Assembly (NCBI RefSeq): GCF_010671725.1
Contig: NZ_JAAHBU010000099.1
Span: 1 to 55,881, forward strand
Direction: 5' to 3'
Source of the DNA: Pseudomonas brassicae
GTDB taxonomy: Bacteria; Pseudomonadota; Gammaproteobacteria; Pseudomonadales; Pseudomonadaceae
DNA length: 55,881 nt
Part shown: positions 1 to 16,463 of the stretch, piece by piece
Numbering within the stretch: position 1 is the stretch's first letter
Layout: each line of letters opens with the position of its first letter
Made by a program: the position numbers and the translations under genes
The notes under the pieces: model-generated
What the model was told of the DNA's origin: nothing
What the model saw: only the letters and a program-made list of their open reading frames with translations
Databases searched by the model: none

Positions 1-18
1 TGCCAGCGAAGAGGCCGG
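1..18. repeat. Truncated REP-like element
   Basis: The first 18 bases, TGCCAGCGAAGAGGCCGG, resemble one arm of the REP-type repeats of P. putida. Related arms occur in this window at 23156-23185, 44186-44268 and 51038-51067. The element is cut by the window edge, so its partner arm is not visible. Confidence 0.45.
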
Positions 19-33
19 TAAAGGCAGCACAAT

Positions 34-60
34 AAAAAAGGGCCACCCGAAGGCAGCCCC
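34..60 (-). terminator. Rho-independent terminator after lpxC
   Basis: Read on the minus strand, an 8-bp stem (GGGCTGCC pairing with GGTGGCCC, two G-U pairs) is closed by a TTCG tetraloop and followed by six T. It lies about 30 bases past the lpxC stop and probably ends the whole dcw transcript. Confidence 0.8.
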
Positions 61-90
61 AAAAATAACTAAAGAAGAGAGAGTTCGTAC

Positions 91-1038
<948 letters not shown>

Positions 1039-1054
1039 TCAACAAAGGCTGAGG

Positions 1055-1083
1055 ATAATAGCAGACCCGGCCTTTGCTGAACA
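1055..1083 (-). promoter_or_regulatory. Candidate sigma70 promoter of lpxC
   Basis: On the minus strand a TATTAT -10 box (1055-1060) follows a weak TGTTCA -35 (1078-1083) at 17-bp spacing, about 50 bases before the lpxC start. lpxC probably has its own promoter in addition to read-through from ftsZ. The -35 is poor, so the call is tentative. Confidence 0.4.
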
Positions 1084-1114
1084 CCAATCACCTTCATAGC
1101 CCTGATAAATTCCA

Positions 1115-2303
1115 TTAATCGGCCTGGCGACGAAGGAAAGCCGGGATGTCCAGATAATCCAGGTCGTCCTGTGGGTTGAGCTTCTGTGCCGCGGCGGCCC
1201 GGCGTGCGCCTGGTTGCGCATGACGGTCGGACGCTCGAGGTCGCGGTAGTTGACCGACGCCTGTTCCGGACGTACCGGTGCCGGGGCAGCGGTTTGTACG
1301 GCAGCCGTCTGCAGGGTGTTGTCGATGACCTTGACCGGTTTCTCGATCTTGGCACCCAGCCCGGTGGCCACCACGGTGACGTGCAGCTCGTCGCGCATGT
1401 CCGGGTCGATGACAGTACCGACCTTGACCATGGCGTGGTCGGACGCGAACGCCTCGATGATGCTGCCCACGTCGGAGTATTCACCCAGCGACAGGTCAGG
1501 ACCTGCAGTGATGTTCACCAGGATGCCGCGGGCGCCTGCAGGTTGACGTCTTCGAGCAGCGGGTTGCGGATGGCCGCCTCGGTCGCTTCACGCGCACGGT
1601 TCGGGCCGCTGGCGCAGCCGGTGCCCATCATGGCCATGCCCATCTCGCTCATCACGGTACGCACGTCGGCGAAGTCGACGTTGATCATGCCCGGACGCTT
1701 GATGATGTCGGAGATACCGCGAACGGCACCGGCCAGCACGTCGTCAGCCTTGGCAAATGCCGACAGCAGGCTGGCATCCTTGCCCAGGATGGTCAGCAGC
1801 TTCTCGTTCGGGATGGTGATCAACGAGTCGACGCTGTCGGCCAGAGCACGGATGCCCTCGTCGGCAATCTGCATGCGCTTGCGACCTTCGAACGGGAACG
1901 GACGGGTCACCACCGCAACGGTGAGGATGCCCATTTCCTTGGCCACTTCGGCAATGATCGGGGCTGCACCGGTACCGGTACCGCCGCCCATGCCGGTGGT
2001 GATGAACACCATGTTGGTGCCCTGCAGCACTTCGGCAATGCGCTCACGGTCTTCCAGTGCGGCCTGACGACCGACTTCCGGATTGGCCCCGGCACCCAGG
2101 CCCTTGGTCACGCCAGTGCCCAGTTGCAGGATGGTGCGCGCGCCGATGTTTTTCAGCGCCTGAGCATCGGTGTTGGCGCAGATGAATTCGACGCCTTCAA
2201 TGTTGCTCTTGACCATGTGATTGACGGCGTTGCCACCGCCGCCACCGACGCCGATCACCTTGATGACCGGACTTTGCGGGACGTTGTCTACGAGCTCGAA
2301 CAT
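1115..2303 (-). CDS. ftsZ: Cell division GTPase FtsZ (two frameshifts in this sequence)
   Basis: FtsZ is the bacterial tubulin that polymerises into the Z ring and recruits the division machinery. Residues 1-257 read normally from ATG at 2303, after an AGGAG ribosome site, and include the GTP-binding signature GGGTGTG at residues 106-112. The frame is then lost at about 1543, where LQGARGIL coding would need one more G in a G run. It resumes as [15 protein letters not shown] and breaks again near 1198. The conserved C-terminal peptide [12 protein letters not shown], which binds FtsA and ZipA, is then encoded in the third frame up to TAA at 1115-1117. Restoring two bases gives 396 residues, the normal length. 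ftsZ is essential, so both breaks are almost certainly sequence errors. It follows ftsA. Confidence 0.93.
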
Positions 2304-2358
2304 TTTCCCTCTCCTTTCAGTTCTCTAGTTTTTGCGCCTACTACTACTGCTTTGAAAC

Positions 2359-3611
2359 TTAAAAGTTGCCCTGGACCCAGCGCTTGAGTCGCTCAAGCAC
2401 GGGGGCCTTCGGTTCATCGCCATAGCTGTTGCTGCTGATACCGGTCAGGGTCACGCCTTCGGACTGCTTCTGCAGGCCATAGGTCAGAAGGCCCACGCCG
2501 GTGGAATAGATGGGGTTGCGCACCACGTCGCTCAGGCCCCGCACGGTGTACGGCACGCCCAGGCGTACCGGCATGTGGAAAATCTCTTCGGCCAGCTCCA
2601 CCGCGCCTTCCATCTTGGACGTACCGCCGGTGAGCACGATGCCCGCAGGCACCAGGTCTTCGTAGCCGCTGCGGCGCAGTTCAGCCTGGATCAGGGTGAA
2701 CAGTTCGTCGTAACGTGGCTCGACCACTTCGGCCAGCGCCTGGCGCGACAGTTCGCGCGGTGGGCGATCACCCACGCTCGGCACCTTGATGGTTTCACCG
2801 GCACCGGCCAGCTTGGCCAGGGCGCAGGCGTAGCGGATCTTGATCTCTTCGGCGTACTGGGTCGCGTACGCAGCGCCATGGCGATGTCGTTGGTGACCTG
2901 GTCGCCGGCAATCGGGATCACCGCCGTGTGGCGGATAGCGCCCTCGGTGAAGATCGCGATGTCGGTGGTACCGCCGCCGATGTCCACCAGGCACACGCCC
3001 AGCTCTTTCTCGTCATCGGTCAGTACCGAATAGGCCGAGGCCAGTTGCTCGAGAATGATGTCATCGATTTCGAGGCCGCAGCGGCGCACGCACTTCTCGA
3101 TGTTCTGCGCTGCATTCACCGCGCAGGTGACCACGTGCACCTTGGCTTCCAGACGCACGCCCGACATGCCCAGTGGCTCGCGCACGCCTTCCTGGTTGTC
3201 GATCACGTAGTCCTGCGGCAGGGTATGCAGCACCCGCTGGTCGGCCGGGATGGCCACGGCCTGGGCCGCGTCGAGTACCCGCTCAAGGTCCGCGGCGCTG
3301 ACTTCGCGATCACGGATCGCGACGATGCCGTGGGAGTTCAGGCTGCGGATATGATTGCCCGCCACGCCGACGAACGCCGAGTGAATCCGGCAGCCAGCCA
3401 TCAGCTGGGCCTCTTCGACAGCGCGCTGGATCGACTGCACGGTGGATTCGATATTGACCACCACGCCCTTTTTCAACCCGCGCGAGGGATAGGTGCCGAT
3501 ACCGACGATTTCCAGGGTGCCGTCGGCGGCGACTTCGCCCACCAGTGCAACCACCTTGGACGTACCGATATCCAGCCCGACGATCATTTTGCCGCTATGC
3601 GCATTTGCCAT
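2359..3611 (-). CDS. ftsA: Cell division protein FtsA (one frameshift)
   Basis: FtsA is an actin-like ATPase that tethers FtsZ to the membrane. The N-terminal 240 residues, including VGLDIGTSKV and the DIGGGTTDIAIF phosphate-binding segment, read in one frame. The remainder, from TQYAEEIKIRYACAL through the VLTGGTSKMEG adenosine motif to the amphipathic C-terminal helix LERLKRWVQGNF, is in another. The break is near 2867, where ACGCCGACC has become ACGCGACC. Adding one C restores 417 residues, the standard size. It lies between ftsQ (15 bp upstream) and ftsZ (55 bp downstream). Since the gene is essential, the frameshift is best explained as a sequencing error. Confidence 0.93.
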
Positions 3612-3626
3612 GGGTCCTGCCTCTCT

Positions 3627-4493
3627 CTAATTCTTCGCAACAGCGGGTTGGGCTGTCGTCGGTGCATTCGGTTCCCGCCAGCCAACGGCCAGGCCATTGG
3701 CATAACGCAGATCGATGCGGGCGATGTTCGTGATCTGTTCTTTGAGCGTCTTGTCGTAAATGGCAATGAAGCGGCGCATCTTTTCCACCAGGTGGTCACG
3801 CCCCAACAGCAACTCGATCCCCGGGCCGGCGCTGCCAGCACCGGTGGTCAGAAACCAGCTGCCGCGCTCGCGCAGTTCCAGCCGGGCAATCGAGAACCCC
3901 ATGGGGCGCAACATCTGGCTCAATACCTGGTACTGCTGCATCACTTGCTGCTGTGCCCGTTGCGGCCCGAACAACTGCGGCAGGTGCTCGTAGTTGGCCA
4001 GCTCACGCGGGGTGAATGCCTGGCCCTGGTTGTTGAGCAGCGCCTCATCACCCCAGCGCGCCACCGGCAGCTGTTCTTCGAGGCGGATCACCACCTCGTC
4101 CGGCCACACCCGACGCACTTCGGCATGGGCGATCCAGGGCATCAGCTCCAGCTCGGCACGCATGCTGGCCAGGTCCACGGTAAAGAAACTTGCCGCCACA
4201 TACGGGGCGATACGCTGCTGCACCGCCTGCTGGCTGATGTAGCTCAGATCGCCTTGTACGGCGATCTTGGTAATCGGCCGGTCGGCGTACGGCATCAGGC
4301 GCTGCGCACCCTCATAGGCGCCGAAACCGGCAACCACCAGCAGCACCGGCCACAGCAGGCGCTTGAACACACTGAAGTTGGCCTTGGGCAGGCGCGCCGA
4401 CAGTGGCTCCTTGGCCACCATCCGGCTGGCACCACGCGGCACCGGCTTGCGGCCGGTGGCGGGTTGCTGATGACGTACCATCGCGCCTTGCAT
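3627..4493 (-). CDS. ftsQ: Cell division protein FtsQ
   Basis: FtsQ is a bitopic inner-membrane scaffold that links early and late division proteins through FtsB and FtsL. The protein has 288 residues: a basic cytoplasmic tail of about 45 residues, one transmembrane helix ([19 protein letters not shown]), a POTRA domain starting at [18 protein letters not shown], and a periplasmic beta domain. ATG at 4493 lies 4 bp after the ddlB stop. A second in-frame ATG four codons later (MVRHQQ) is an alternative start. No disruption is seen. Its position between ddlB and ftsA is the standard one. Confidence 0.93.
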   Translation of the reverse strand: MQGAMVRHQQPATGRKPVPRGASRMVAKEPLSARLPKANFSVFKRLLWPVLLVVAGFGAYEGAQRLMPYADRPITKIAVQGDLSYISQQAVQQRIAPYVAASFFTVDLASMRAELELMPWIAHAEVRRVWPDEVVIRLEEQLPVARWGDEALLNNQGQAFTPRELANYEHLPQLFGPQRAQQQVMQQYQVLSQMLRPMGFSIARLELRERGSWFLTTGAGSAGPGIELLLGRDHLVEKMRRFIAIYDKTLKEQITNIARIDLRYANGLAVGWREPNAPTTAQPAVAKN

Positions 4494-4497
4494 GGGC

Positions 4498-6897
<2,400 letters not shown>

Positions 6898-6905
<8 letters not shown>

Positions 6906-7977
6906 GGGCCACCTCCAGGCAGATATCGACCACGCTGCGGGTGGCGGCGGGCTTGGCCAGGCGCCGTGCGGTGGCGGCCATGGAGTCGAGTTTTTGCGGT
7001 TGCATCAGCACCTCGTTCAGGCGTTCAGCGAGCTGCGCTGCGCCAGTTGTCGCTTGTGGCAGCAGGAAGGCGGCGCCTTCACGTGCCAGATAATGGGCGT
7101 TGTGGGTCTGGTGATCGTCGATGGCGTGGGGCAAGGGCACCAGCATCGAGGGCAGACCGGCCGCCGCCAGTTCGCTGACGGTCAGCGCACCGGCCCGGCA
7201 GATCACCAGGTCGGCCCAGCCATAGGCATGGGCCATGTCTTTGATGAACGGCTCTACCTGAGCCTCGATCCCGGCTTCGCGATAGCGCTCGGCGGTGATC
7301 TGGTCGTGTTGCTTGCCGGCCTGGTGGAACACCTCTGGGCGCAGCGCCTCGGGCACCAGCGCCAGGGCTTGCGGCAACAGCTTGTTCAACGGCTCGGCAC
7401 CCAGGCTGCCGCCCAGCACCAGCAGGCGCGCGCGGCGCCCGGCCAGCGGTGCACGTACAGGCTCCAGGAACAGTTCGCCGCGCACCGGGTTGCCGGTGGT
7501 GCGCAGCTTGTCGCTGGCCGCGAAGGTCGCGGGGAAAGCTTCGCAGACTCGCCCGGCCAGGGGCACCAGCAGCCGATTGGCGGTACCCGCCCTGGCGTTC
7601 TGCTCGTGAATCACCACCGGTACGCCGGCCAGCTTCGCCGCCACACCACCCGGCCCCGTCACGTAGCCGCCAAAGCCGACCACGCACACCGGTTTGAGGC
7701 GGGCGATGATGCGGCGTGCCTGCAACACCGCCTTGAACAGGGTGAACGGCGCCTTGAGCAGCGACAGCTTGCCCTTGCCCCGCAGGCCGGTGACCTGGAT
7801 CAGGTGCAGTTGCAAGCCGGCCTGTGGCACCAGCTCGTTTTCGATACCGCGGGGGGTGCCCAGCCAGTGCACGGTATAGCCGCGCGCCTGGAATTCGCGG
7901 GCGCAGGCCAGCGCCGGGAACACGTGGCCCCCGGTGCCGCCGGCCATGATCAGTACGTTTTTGCCATTAACGGCCAT
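6898..7977 (-). CDS. murG: Lipid II synthase MurG (GlcNAc transferase)
   Basis: MurG is a peripheral inner-membrane glycosyltransferase that transfers GlcNAc onto lipid I to make lipid II. The N-terminal glycine-rich loop [14 protein letters not shown] and the second loop [13 protein letters not shown] are present, and the UDP-GlcNAc-binding region [19 protein letters not shown] is complete. I chose ATG at 7977 ([14 protein letters not shown]), giving 359 residues. The frame is open further upstream, but that part lies inside ftsW and has no family similarity. It overlaps ftsW by 11 bp and murC by 8 bp. Confidence 0.95.
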
Positions 7978-9181
7978 GTTTCGGCTCCTCGGCAAAATCG
8001 CTTTCGTCGAACTCGTGCTCTTCGCTGCCCAGGTGTGTGCGGCTCTCCCACTCGATGCGCAACAGCAAGCCCATGCAGGCACAGCAGATCACCAGCGAGC
8101 TGCCGCCGTAACTGAGGAACGGCAGGGTCAGGCCCTTGGTCGGCAGCAGGCCGACGTTCACCCCGATGTTGATCAGGAACTGACCGATCCACAGGAACGC
8201 CAGGCCATAGGCCATGTAGGCGGCGAAGAATTGCTTGGCTTTCTCGGCCCACAGGCCGATGTACATGGCACGCACGCTGACGAACACGAACAGCGCCACG
8301 GTCAGCAGCGAGCCGACCACGCCCAGTTCTTCGGCCAGCACCGAGAACACGAAGTCGGTGTGCGCTTCGGGCAGGTAGAACTGCTTCTGCACGCTATTGC
8401 CCAGGCCCACGCCCAACCACTCGCCACGCCCGAAGGCAATCAGTGCCTGGGTCAACTGGTAGCCGGAGCCGAACTGATCCGACCAGGGGTCGGTAAAGGT
8501 GATCAGCCGCGCCATCCGGTAGGGCTGTGCCTGCACCAGGATGAACACCGCAGCCACCGCCAGCACCACCATCAGGCTGAAGCGGAACAGCCCCACCCCG
8601 CCCAGGAACAGCATCGCCGCAGCGGCGCCCATCATCACTACGGTGGCGCCGAAGTCCGGCTCCATCAGCAGCAGGCCGGCCATCGGCAACAACACGATGA
8701 ACGGTTTGAAGAAACCCATCCAGCTCTCGCGCACTTCGGTCTGGCGACGCACCAGGTAGCCGGCGAGGTAGATCACCACGAACACCTTGGCGATTTCCGA
8801 GGGCTGCACGTTGAAGAAACTGAAGCCGATCCAGCGCATCGAGCCGTTCACTTCGCGCCCGATCCCGGGCACCAGCACCAGCACCAGCAGGCCGAAGGCA
8901 CCGACCAGCATCATAAAGCCCATGCGCTGCCAGGTGGCGATCGGCACCATCATGGTGACGATGCAGGCGAACAGGCCGATGGCCACGTAGATCAGGTGGC
9001 GAATCATGTGGTACAGCGGGTTGCCCGACTGCACGGCGGCCACTTCCGAGGACGCCGAGGTGATCATCACCAGGCCCAGGCCCAGCAGTGCCAGGCAACC
9101 GGCGAGCATGGCAAAGTCGAGGTCGATGCCACGGCCAGTGATCAGCGGGGACGGGTACGGTCTGACGATACCGAAGATCAT
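7967..9181 (-). CDS. ftsW: Septal peptidoglycan glycosyltransferase FtsW
   Basis: FtsW is the SEDS-family polymerase that acts with FtsI to build septal peptidoglycan from lipid II. The 404-residue product is highly hydrophobic with about ten membrane segments. It carries SEDS landmarks such as GREVNGSMRWIGF, LMEPDFGATVV, and LPFLSYGGSSL near the end. ATG at 9181 (MIFGIVRPYP) overlaps the murD stop as ATGA, which fixes the start. The C-terminal tail is acidic and cytoplasmic. The frame is intact. Confidence 0.95.
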   Translation of the reverse strand: MIFGIVRPYPSPLITGRGIDLDFAMLAGCLALLGLGLVMITSASSEVAAVQSGNPLYHMIRHLIYVAIGLFACIVTMMVPIATWQRMGFMMLVGAFGLLVLVLVPGIGREVNGSMRWIGFSFFNVQPSEIAKVFVVIYLAGYLVRRQTEVRESWMGFFKPFIVLLPMAGLLLMEPDFGATVVMMGAAAAMLFLGGVGLFRFSLMVVLAVAAVFILVQAQPYRMARLITFTDPWSDQFGSGYQLTQALIAFGRGEWLGVGLGNSVQKQFYLPEAHTDFVFSVLAEELGVVGSLLTVALFVFVSVRAMYIGLWAEKAKQFFAAYMAYGLAFLWIGQFLINIGVNVGLLPTKGLTLPFLSYGGSSLVICCACMGLLLRIEWESRTHLGSEEHEFDESDFAEEPKHGR

Positions 9182-10524
9182 GCCAGCCCCTCCACCGCCT
9201 GGGCGAACAGCCGCCCACGCTCTTCGAAGTTCTTGAACATGTCCAGGCTCGCACAGGCTGGCGACAGCAGCACGGCATCGCCGGCCTGGGCCAGCGTGGC
9301 GCATTGCTGCACGGCTTCGTCGAGGCTGGCGACGCGAATCAGCGGCACGGCGTCGCCCAGGGCTTCGGCCAGGCGCTCGGCATCACGGCCCAACAGCACC
9401 ACGGCGCGGCAATGGGCGGCCACCGGTGCGCGCAGGGCAGCAAAATCGGCGCCCTTGCCGTCGCCACCGGCAACCAGCACCAGCTTGCCGTCGATATCCG
9501 CGCCCAGGCCCTCGATGGCCGCCAGTGCGGCACCGACGTTGGTGGCCTTGGAATCGTCGTACCAGCTCACGCCGTCACGCTCGCGCAGCCATTGGCAACG
9601 GTGCGCCAGGCCGGCGAAGGTACGCAGGCTCGCCAGCATGGCATCGAACGGCAGGCCGACCGCGTGGCCCAGGGCCAGGGCCGCCAGGGCGTTGGACTGG
9701 TTGTGGGCACCGCGGATCTTCAGCTCGCGTACCGGCATCAACGCCTGGAACTCGAATGCCAGGCATTTCTCGCCGTTTTCTTCGCGCAGGCCAAAGCCCT
9801 TGAAGTCTGGTGCGTTCAGGCCGAAGGTCCAGTACGGCACGCTCTCCATCAGCAACGGACGGCTCAGTGCATCCTGACGATTGACCACCACCTGGCGCGC
9901 GCCGCGGAAAATCCGGTGCTTGGCCAGGTGATAGGCCGGCAGGCCGCTATAGCGATCCATGTGGTCTTCGCTGACATTGAGCACCGTGGCCACTTCAGCG
10001 TTGAGCTGGTCGGTGGTCTCCAGCTGGAAGCTCGACAGCTCCATCACGTACAGCTCAATAGCATCGTCCAGCAGGTCCAGCGCCGGCGTGCCGAGGTTGC
10101 CGCCCACGGCCACGCGCTTGCCCGCCGCCGCCGCCATCTCGCCCACCAGCGTGGTGACGGTGCTCTTGGCGTTGGAGCCGCTGATGGCGACGATGGGCGC
10201 CTTGGCGTGGCGGGCGAACAGCTCGATATCACCCGACAGCTTCACACCACGTGCGGCAGCCAGTTGCAACGCCGGGGTGGCCAGGGCCAGGCCAGGGCTT
10301 ACATACAACTCGTCGGCACGGCACAGAAACTCCACATCCAGTTCGCCGCAACGCACTTCCACCTGCGGGTAGTCGCGACGCAAGGTCGCCAGCTCCGGCG
10401 GGTTCTCGCGGGTGTCGGCCACCGCAAACGCAATGCCCCGGTTCGCCAGGAAGCGAACCAGGGACATGCCGCTCTTGCCGAGGCCGACAACGATGCGGAA
10501 GTGGTCAGACGCGATCAGGGACAC
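9178..10524 (-). CDS. murD: UDP-MurNAc-L-Ala-D-glutamate ligase MurD
   Basis: MurD adds D-glutamate to UDP-MurNAc-L-alanine. The 448-residue sequence shows FRIVVGLGKSGMSLVRFL at the N-terminus, the P-loop ISGSNAKSTVTTLVGE, the SSFQLETT segment and the C-terminal SWYDDSKATNVGAAL motif. No suitable ATG precedes the conserved N-terminus, so I use GTG at 10524 (VSLIASDHF), 5 bp after mraY. Longer frames upstream would run into mraY. The end overlaps ftsW by 4 bp. Confidence 0.93.
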   Translation of the reverse strand: MSLIASDHFRIVVGLGKSGMSLVRFLANRGIAFAVADTRENPPELATLRRDYPQVEVRCGELDVEFLCRADELYVSPGLALATPALQLAAARGVKLSGDIELFARHAKAPIVAISGSNAKSTVTTLVGEMAAAAGKRVAVGGNLGTPALDLLDDAIELYVMELSSFQLETTDQLNAEVATVLNVSEDHMDRYSGLPAYHLAKHRIFRGARQVVVNRQDALSRPLLMESVPYWTFGLNAPDFKGFGLREENGEKCLAFEFQALMPVRELKIRGAHNQSNALAALALGHAVGLPFDAMLASLRTFAGLAHRCQWLRERDGVSWYDDSKATNVGAALAAIEGLGADIDGKLVLVAGGDGKGADFAALRAPVAAHCRAVVLLGRDAERLAEALGDAVPLIRVASLDEAVQQCATLAQAGDAVLLSPACASLDMFKNFEERGRLFAQAVEGLA

Positions 10525-10529
10525 TCGTT

Positions 10530-11612
10530 CTACCTCAGTTTCAGGGTGGCAAGGCCGAACAGCACGAGAATCACGGTGATGATCCAGAAGCGGACGATCA
10601 CCCGAGGCTCGGGCCAACCCTTGAGTTCAAAGTGGTGGTGGATCGGTGCCATGCGAAACACACGCTTGCCGGTCAATTTGAAGGACGCCACCTGGATCAC
10701 TACCGAGAGGGTCTCCATCACGAACACACCGCCCATGATGAACAGCACGATTTCCTGGCGCACGATCACCGCGATGGTGCCCAGCGCAGCGCCCAGCGCC
10801 AGCGCGCCGACATCGCCCATGAACACCTGCGCCGGGTAGGTGTTGAACCACAGGAAGCCCAGGCCTGCGCCGATCAGCGCGCCGCAGAACACAATCAGCT
10901 CGCCGGCACCGGGTACATAAGGGATCAGCAGGTATTCGGCGAACTTCACGTTACCCGACAGGTAGCAGAAGATGCCCAGCGCCCCCCCGACCATCACGGT
11001 CGGCATGATTGCCAGGCCATCGAGGCCGTCGGTCAGGTTGACCGCATTGCTCGAACCGACGATGACGAAATAGGTCAGCACCACGAAGCCGATGCCCAGC
11101 GGCAGGGTGACGTCCTTGAGCATCGGCACGATCAGGGTGGTTTCCACGCTGGTCGGCGCCGTCATGTACAGGAAGATTGCCGCGCCCAGGCCGAACACCG
11201 ATTGCCAGAAGTACTTCCAGCGGCTTGGCAGCCCGCGCGAGTTCTTTTCGATCACCTTGCGGTAGTCGTCGACCCAGCCCACCGCACCGAACAGCAGGGT
11301 GACGATCAGCACCACCCACACATAGCGGTTGGTCAGGTCGGCCCACAACAGCGTGCTCACGCCGATGGCCGAGAGGATCAGCGCACCGCCCATGGTCGGG
11401 GTGCCGGACTTGGACAGGTGCGATTGCGGGCCGTCATTGCGCACGGCTTGACCGATCTGGCGAATCTGCAGGGTACGGATCATCCAGGGGCCCAGCCACA
11501 GGGCCAGCGACAACGCGGTCAGCACACCCAGAATCCCGCGCAGGGTCAGGTACTGAAAGACCGCGAAGCCTGTGTAGAACTGTTGCAGATACTCAGCCAG
11601 CAGCAGCAGCAT
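10530..11612 (-). CDS. mraY: Phospho-MurNAc-pentapeptide translocase MraY
   Basis: MraY is the integral membrane enzyme that attaches the UDP-MurNAc-pentapeptide to undecaprenyl phosphate, making lipid I. The 360-residue protein has about ten membrane segments, the catalytic Asp region [10 protein letters not shown], the [13 protein letters not shown] motif and the [13 protein letters not shown] loop typical of the family. ATG at 11612 (MLLLLAEYL) shares one base with the murF stop (TAATG). The frame is intact. Confidence 0.96.
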   Translation of the reverse strand: MLLLLAEYLQQFYTGFAVFQYLTLRGILGVLTALSLALWLGPWMIRTLQIRQIGQAVRNDGPQSHLSKSGTPTMGGALILSAIGVSTLLWADLTNRYVWVVLIVTLLFGAVGWVDDYRKVIEKNSRGLPSRWKYFWQSVFGLGAAIFLYMTAPTSVETTLIVPMLKDVTLPLGIGFVVLTYFVIVGSSNAVNLTDGLDGLAIMPTVMVGGALGIFCYLSGNVKFAEYLLIPYVPGAGELIVFCGALIGAGLGFLWFNTYPAQVFMGDVGALALGAALGTIAVIVRQEIVLFIMGGVFVMETLSVVIQVASFKLTGKRVFRMAPIHHHFELKGWPEPRVIVRFWIITVILVLFGLATLKLR

Positions 11613-12979
11613 TAATGTTTCTCCCCGCTGGAACCGCACAAGGCCGCCACGACGTTTTCCATCGCTGCGCTGCGCGAACCCTTGATCAAAATAGTGGTGT
11701 TGATGGCCTGCTCGACGCGAACGGCGTCGATCAGGTCAGCTTGAGTAGCGAAATGATGGGCACCTGTGCCAAACGCCTTGACGGCATGGGCCATCATCGG
11801 GCCCACGGCGTAGAGTGCCGCTACCTTGCCTTTGGCATACTCGCCAACCTGGCGATGCCCTTCTTCGGCCCACTGGCCCAATTCGCCGATATCCCCGAGC
11901 ACCAGGACGGTGCGCCCGGAAAAGCCGGCGAGTATATCAACGGCAGCGCACATGGAGGTGGGGTTTGCGTTGTAACTGTCATCGATCACGCGTACACCCG
12001 TGGGGGCGATCTGCACCACCGTACGGCCCTTGACCGGTTGCACGGCGTTCAGGCCGGCGACAATACCGCCCAGCGTCAGACCAAAGGCGTGCGCCGCCGC
12101 CGCCGCCGCCAGTGCATTACTGACGTTGTGGGTGCCCAGCAGATTGAGCTGCACGCGCGCGTTGCCCAAGGGGCTGCGCAGCTCGAAGCCCGGGCAGCCG
12201 CGCACATCGTGACGGATATCGGCGGCATGGAAATCGGCGCGGCCATCGGCCAGGGCAAAGGTGACCACGCGATGGGAGCCGGCGCGCTGCTTCCAGATGC
12301 CGAACGCCTTGTCATCAAGGTTCAATACAGCCACGCCATCCTGAGCCAGACCTTCGAGGATCTCGCCCTTGGCTTCGACGATTTTCTCCGGCCCGCCGAA
12401 CTCGCCCACATGTGCAGTGCCGGCATTGTTGATCAGCACCACCTGCGGCTTGGTCAGGCCCACGGTGTAGGCGATTTCACCCAGGCGCGAAGCCCCCAGC
12501 TCGACCACCGCCGCAGTATGCTGCGGGGCAATTTCGAGCAGGGTCAGCGGCGCCCCCAGGTCGTTGTTCAGGTTGCCCCGCGTGGCCAGTACCGGGCCGC
12601 GCGTGCGCAGGATGCTGGCGAGCATTTCCTTGACCGTGGTCTTGCCGCTGGAGCCGGTGATGGCTGCCACTGGCCGAGTAAACTCGGCACGGTTGAGCGC
12701 GCCCAGTTGCCCCAGGGCGATACGGCAGTCGGCCACGAGCAGTTGCGGCAATGGGCTGCCCGCCACTTCGCGCTCGACCAGCGCGGCCACGGCGCCTTTG
12801 CCGGCCACTTCATTCAGGTAGTCGTGGCCGTCGAAACGCGGCCCGGCCAACGCGACGAACAGTTGCCCGGCGACGATGGCACGGCTGTCGATGCTGACGC
12901 CGGTGAAGGTCGCGTCGGCGCCCAGCACGCGCCCCTGCAACGAGGCCGCGAGCTGGCTCAGCGAACGGGCTTCAAGCAT
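11612..12979 (-). CDS. murF: UDP-MurNAc-tripeptide D-Ala-D-Ala ligase MurF
   Basis: MurF completes the pentapeptide by adding D-Ala-D-Ala, the DdlB product. The 455-residue protein has the Mur-ligase P-loop [14 protein letters not shown], the [12 protein letters not shown] segment and the C-domain [15 protein letters not shown] motif. Start ATG at 12979 ([11 protein letters not shown]) overlaps the 3' end of murE by 8 bp. An upstream in-frame extension lies inside murE and does not look like MurF. No disruption is seen. Confidence 0.95.
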   Translation of the reverse strand: MLEARSLSQLAASLQGRVLGADATFTGVSIDSRAIVAGQLFVALAGPRFDGHDYLNEVAGKGAVAALVEREVAGSPLPQLLVADCRIALGQLGALNRAEFTRPVAAITGSSGKTTVKEMLASILRTRGPVLATRGNLNNDLGAPLTLLEIAPQHTAAVVELGASRLGEIAYTVGLTKPQVVLINNAGTAHVGEFGGPEKIVEAKGEILEGLAQDGVAVLNLDDKAFGIWKQRAGSHRVVTFALADGRADFHAADIRHDVRGCPGFELRSPLGNARVQLNLLGTHNVSNALAAAAAAHAFGLTLGGIVAGLNAVQPVKGRTVVQIAPTGVRVIDDSYNANPTSMCAAVDILAGFSGRTVLVLGDIGELGQWAEEGHRQVGEYAKGKVAALYAVGPMMAHAVKAFGTGAHHFATQADLIDAVRVEQAINTTILIKGSRSAAMENVVAALCGSSGEKH

Positions 12980-14437
12980 GCTCGGCCTCCCAGGCGGCCA
13001 GGGCTTTCTCGGCCTCGACCAGGTCGGAGAAGTCATGGCGCTGGCCATTGATCTCCTGGTAATCCTCATGCCCCTTGCCGGCCAGGACGATGACATCGTC
13101 GGCCTTGGCACTGGCGATCAGGTGGGCAATGGCCTCGCCACGGCCAGCGATGAACTCGACGCCTTGATCACGCGCAAAGCCTGGGCGAATGTCGTCGAAA
13201 ATCTGCTGCGGGTCTTCGCTGCGCGGGTTGTCGTCGGTGACCAGCACGCGGTCGGCCAGGCGCTCGGCCACTTCGGCCATCAGCGGGCGCTTGCCGCGAT
13301 CACGGTCGCCACCACAGCCGAACAGGCACGACAACTGGCCACGAGCATGCGGGCGCAAGGCTTCGAGTACCTTTTCCAGCGCGTCGGGGGTGTGCGCGTA
13401 ATCGACCACCACCAGCGGCTTGCTGCCGCCGCCCAGGCGTTGCATGCGGCCTACCGGACCTTCGAGTTTTGCGGTGACCTTGAGAATGTCGTCCAGCGGG
13501 TGGTCCATCGCCATCAGCGTACCCACTGCTGCCAGCAGGTTGCTGAGGTTGAAACGCCCCAGCAAGCGGCCGCACAGCATGTGCTCGCCCTGTGCAGTCA
13601 CCAGCACCGCACGTACGCCATCGTCGTCGAAGTGCGCATCGCGGCAATACAGTGAGGCGTCAGGATTGCTCAGGCTGTAGCTGATCAGGCGGGACTCGCC
13701 GCCTGCAGCCGCCAGCTCGCGCCCGAACGCATCGTCGAGGTTGACCACCCGGCAACGCAGGTTCTGCCAGTTGAACAGGCGTGCCTTGGCCGCCTGGTAG
13801 GCCTGCATGCTGCCATGGTAGTCCAGGTGGTCGCGCGACAGGTTGGTCATTACCACGATGTCGAACGCCAGCGCCGCCACCCGCCCCTGCTCCAGCGCGT
13901 GGGAAGAGACTTCCATGGCCACGGCCTTGGCCCCGGCCTTTTTCAGGTCGTTGAGGGTCGCCTGTACCGCGATCGGGTCGGGGGTCGTCAGGCGGCCGCT
14001 CTGCAGCGAACCGTAGAAACCGGTACCCAGGGTGCCGATCAGGCCACAGTGCTGGCCCAGCAGGTCCAGCGCCTGGGCCACCAGCTGGGTCACACTGGTC
14101 TTGCCGTTGGTACCCGTCACGCCGATCAGCTCCAGCTGACGGCTTGGCTCGCCATAGAAGCGCCCGGCGATGTCGGACAGCTGGGCAATCAGGCCCTTGA
14201 CCGGAATCAACGGCACGTCGGTGATCGGCAGCACGGTGGCGCCGTTCACTTCATAGGCCACCGCCGCCGCGCCACGCTTGAGCGCATCGGCAATGTGCTC
14301 GCGACCGTCCACCCGCGCCCCCGGCACCGCCAGGAACAGGTCGCCGGCACGCACGCTGCGGCTGTCCAGGGTCAGCTCGCGGATCAACGGGTCGTTGCTG
14401 CCGCTCAGGGCAAACAGTTTACTCAATGGCATCGTCA

Positions 14438-14438
<1 letters not shown>
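12972..14438 (-). CDS. murE: UDP-MurNAc-dipeptide meso-diaminopimelate ligase MurE
   Basis: MurE adds the third residue of the stem peptide. The motif DDNPRSEDP indicates specificity for meso-diaminopimelate, as expected in Gram-negatives. The P-loop GVTGTNGKTSVTQLVAQ is intact, and the total is 488 residues. ATG at 14438 shares its A with the ftsI TGA stop (TGATG), which favours this start. A second ATG two codons on is possible. The gene runs into murF with an 8-bp overlap. Confidence 0.95.

Positions 14439-16459
<2,021 letters not shown>

Positions 16460-16463
<4 letters not shown>

Noticed and set aside
1115..3611. Programmed frameshifting in ftsZ and ftsA
   Set aside because: The breaks lack slippery heptamers and downstream stimulators, and the same kind of one-base loss affects many unrelated genes in the window.
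7934..9877. A 647-codon plus-strand open frame opposite ftsW and murD, rich in His and Gln
   Set aside because: It mirrors the codons of the two membrane and ligase genes on the other strand and shows no family features.
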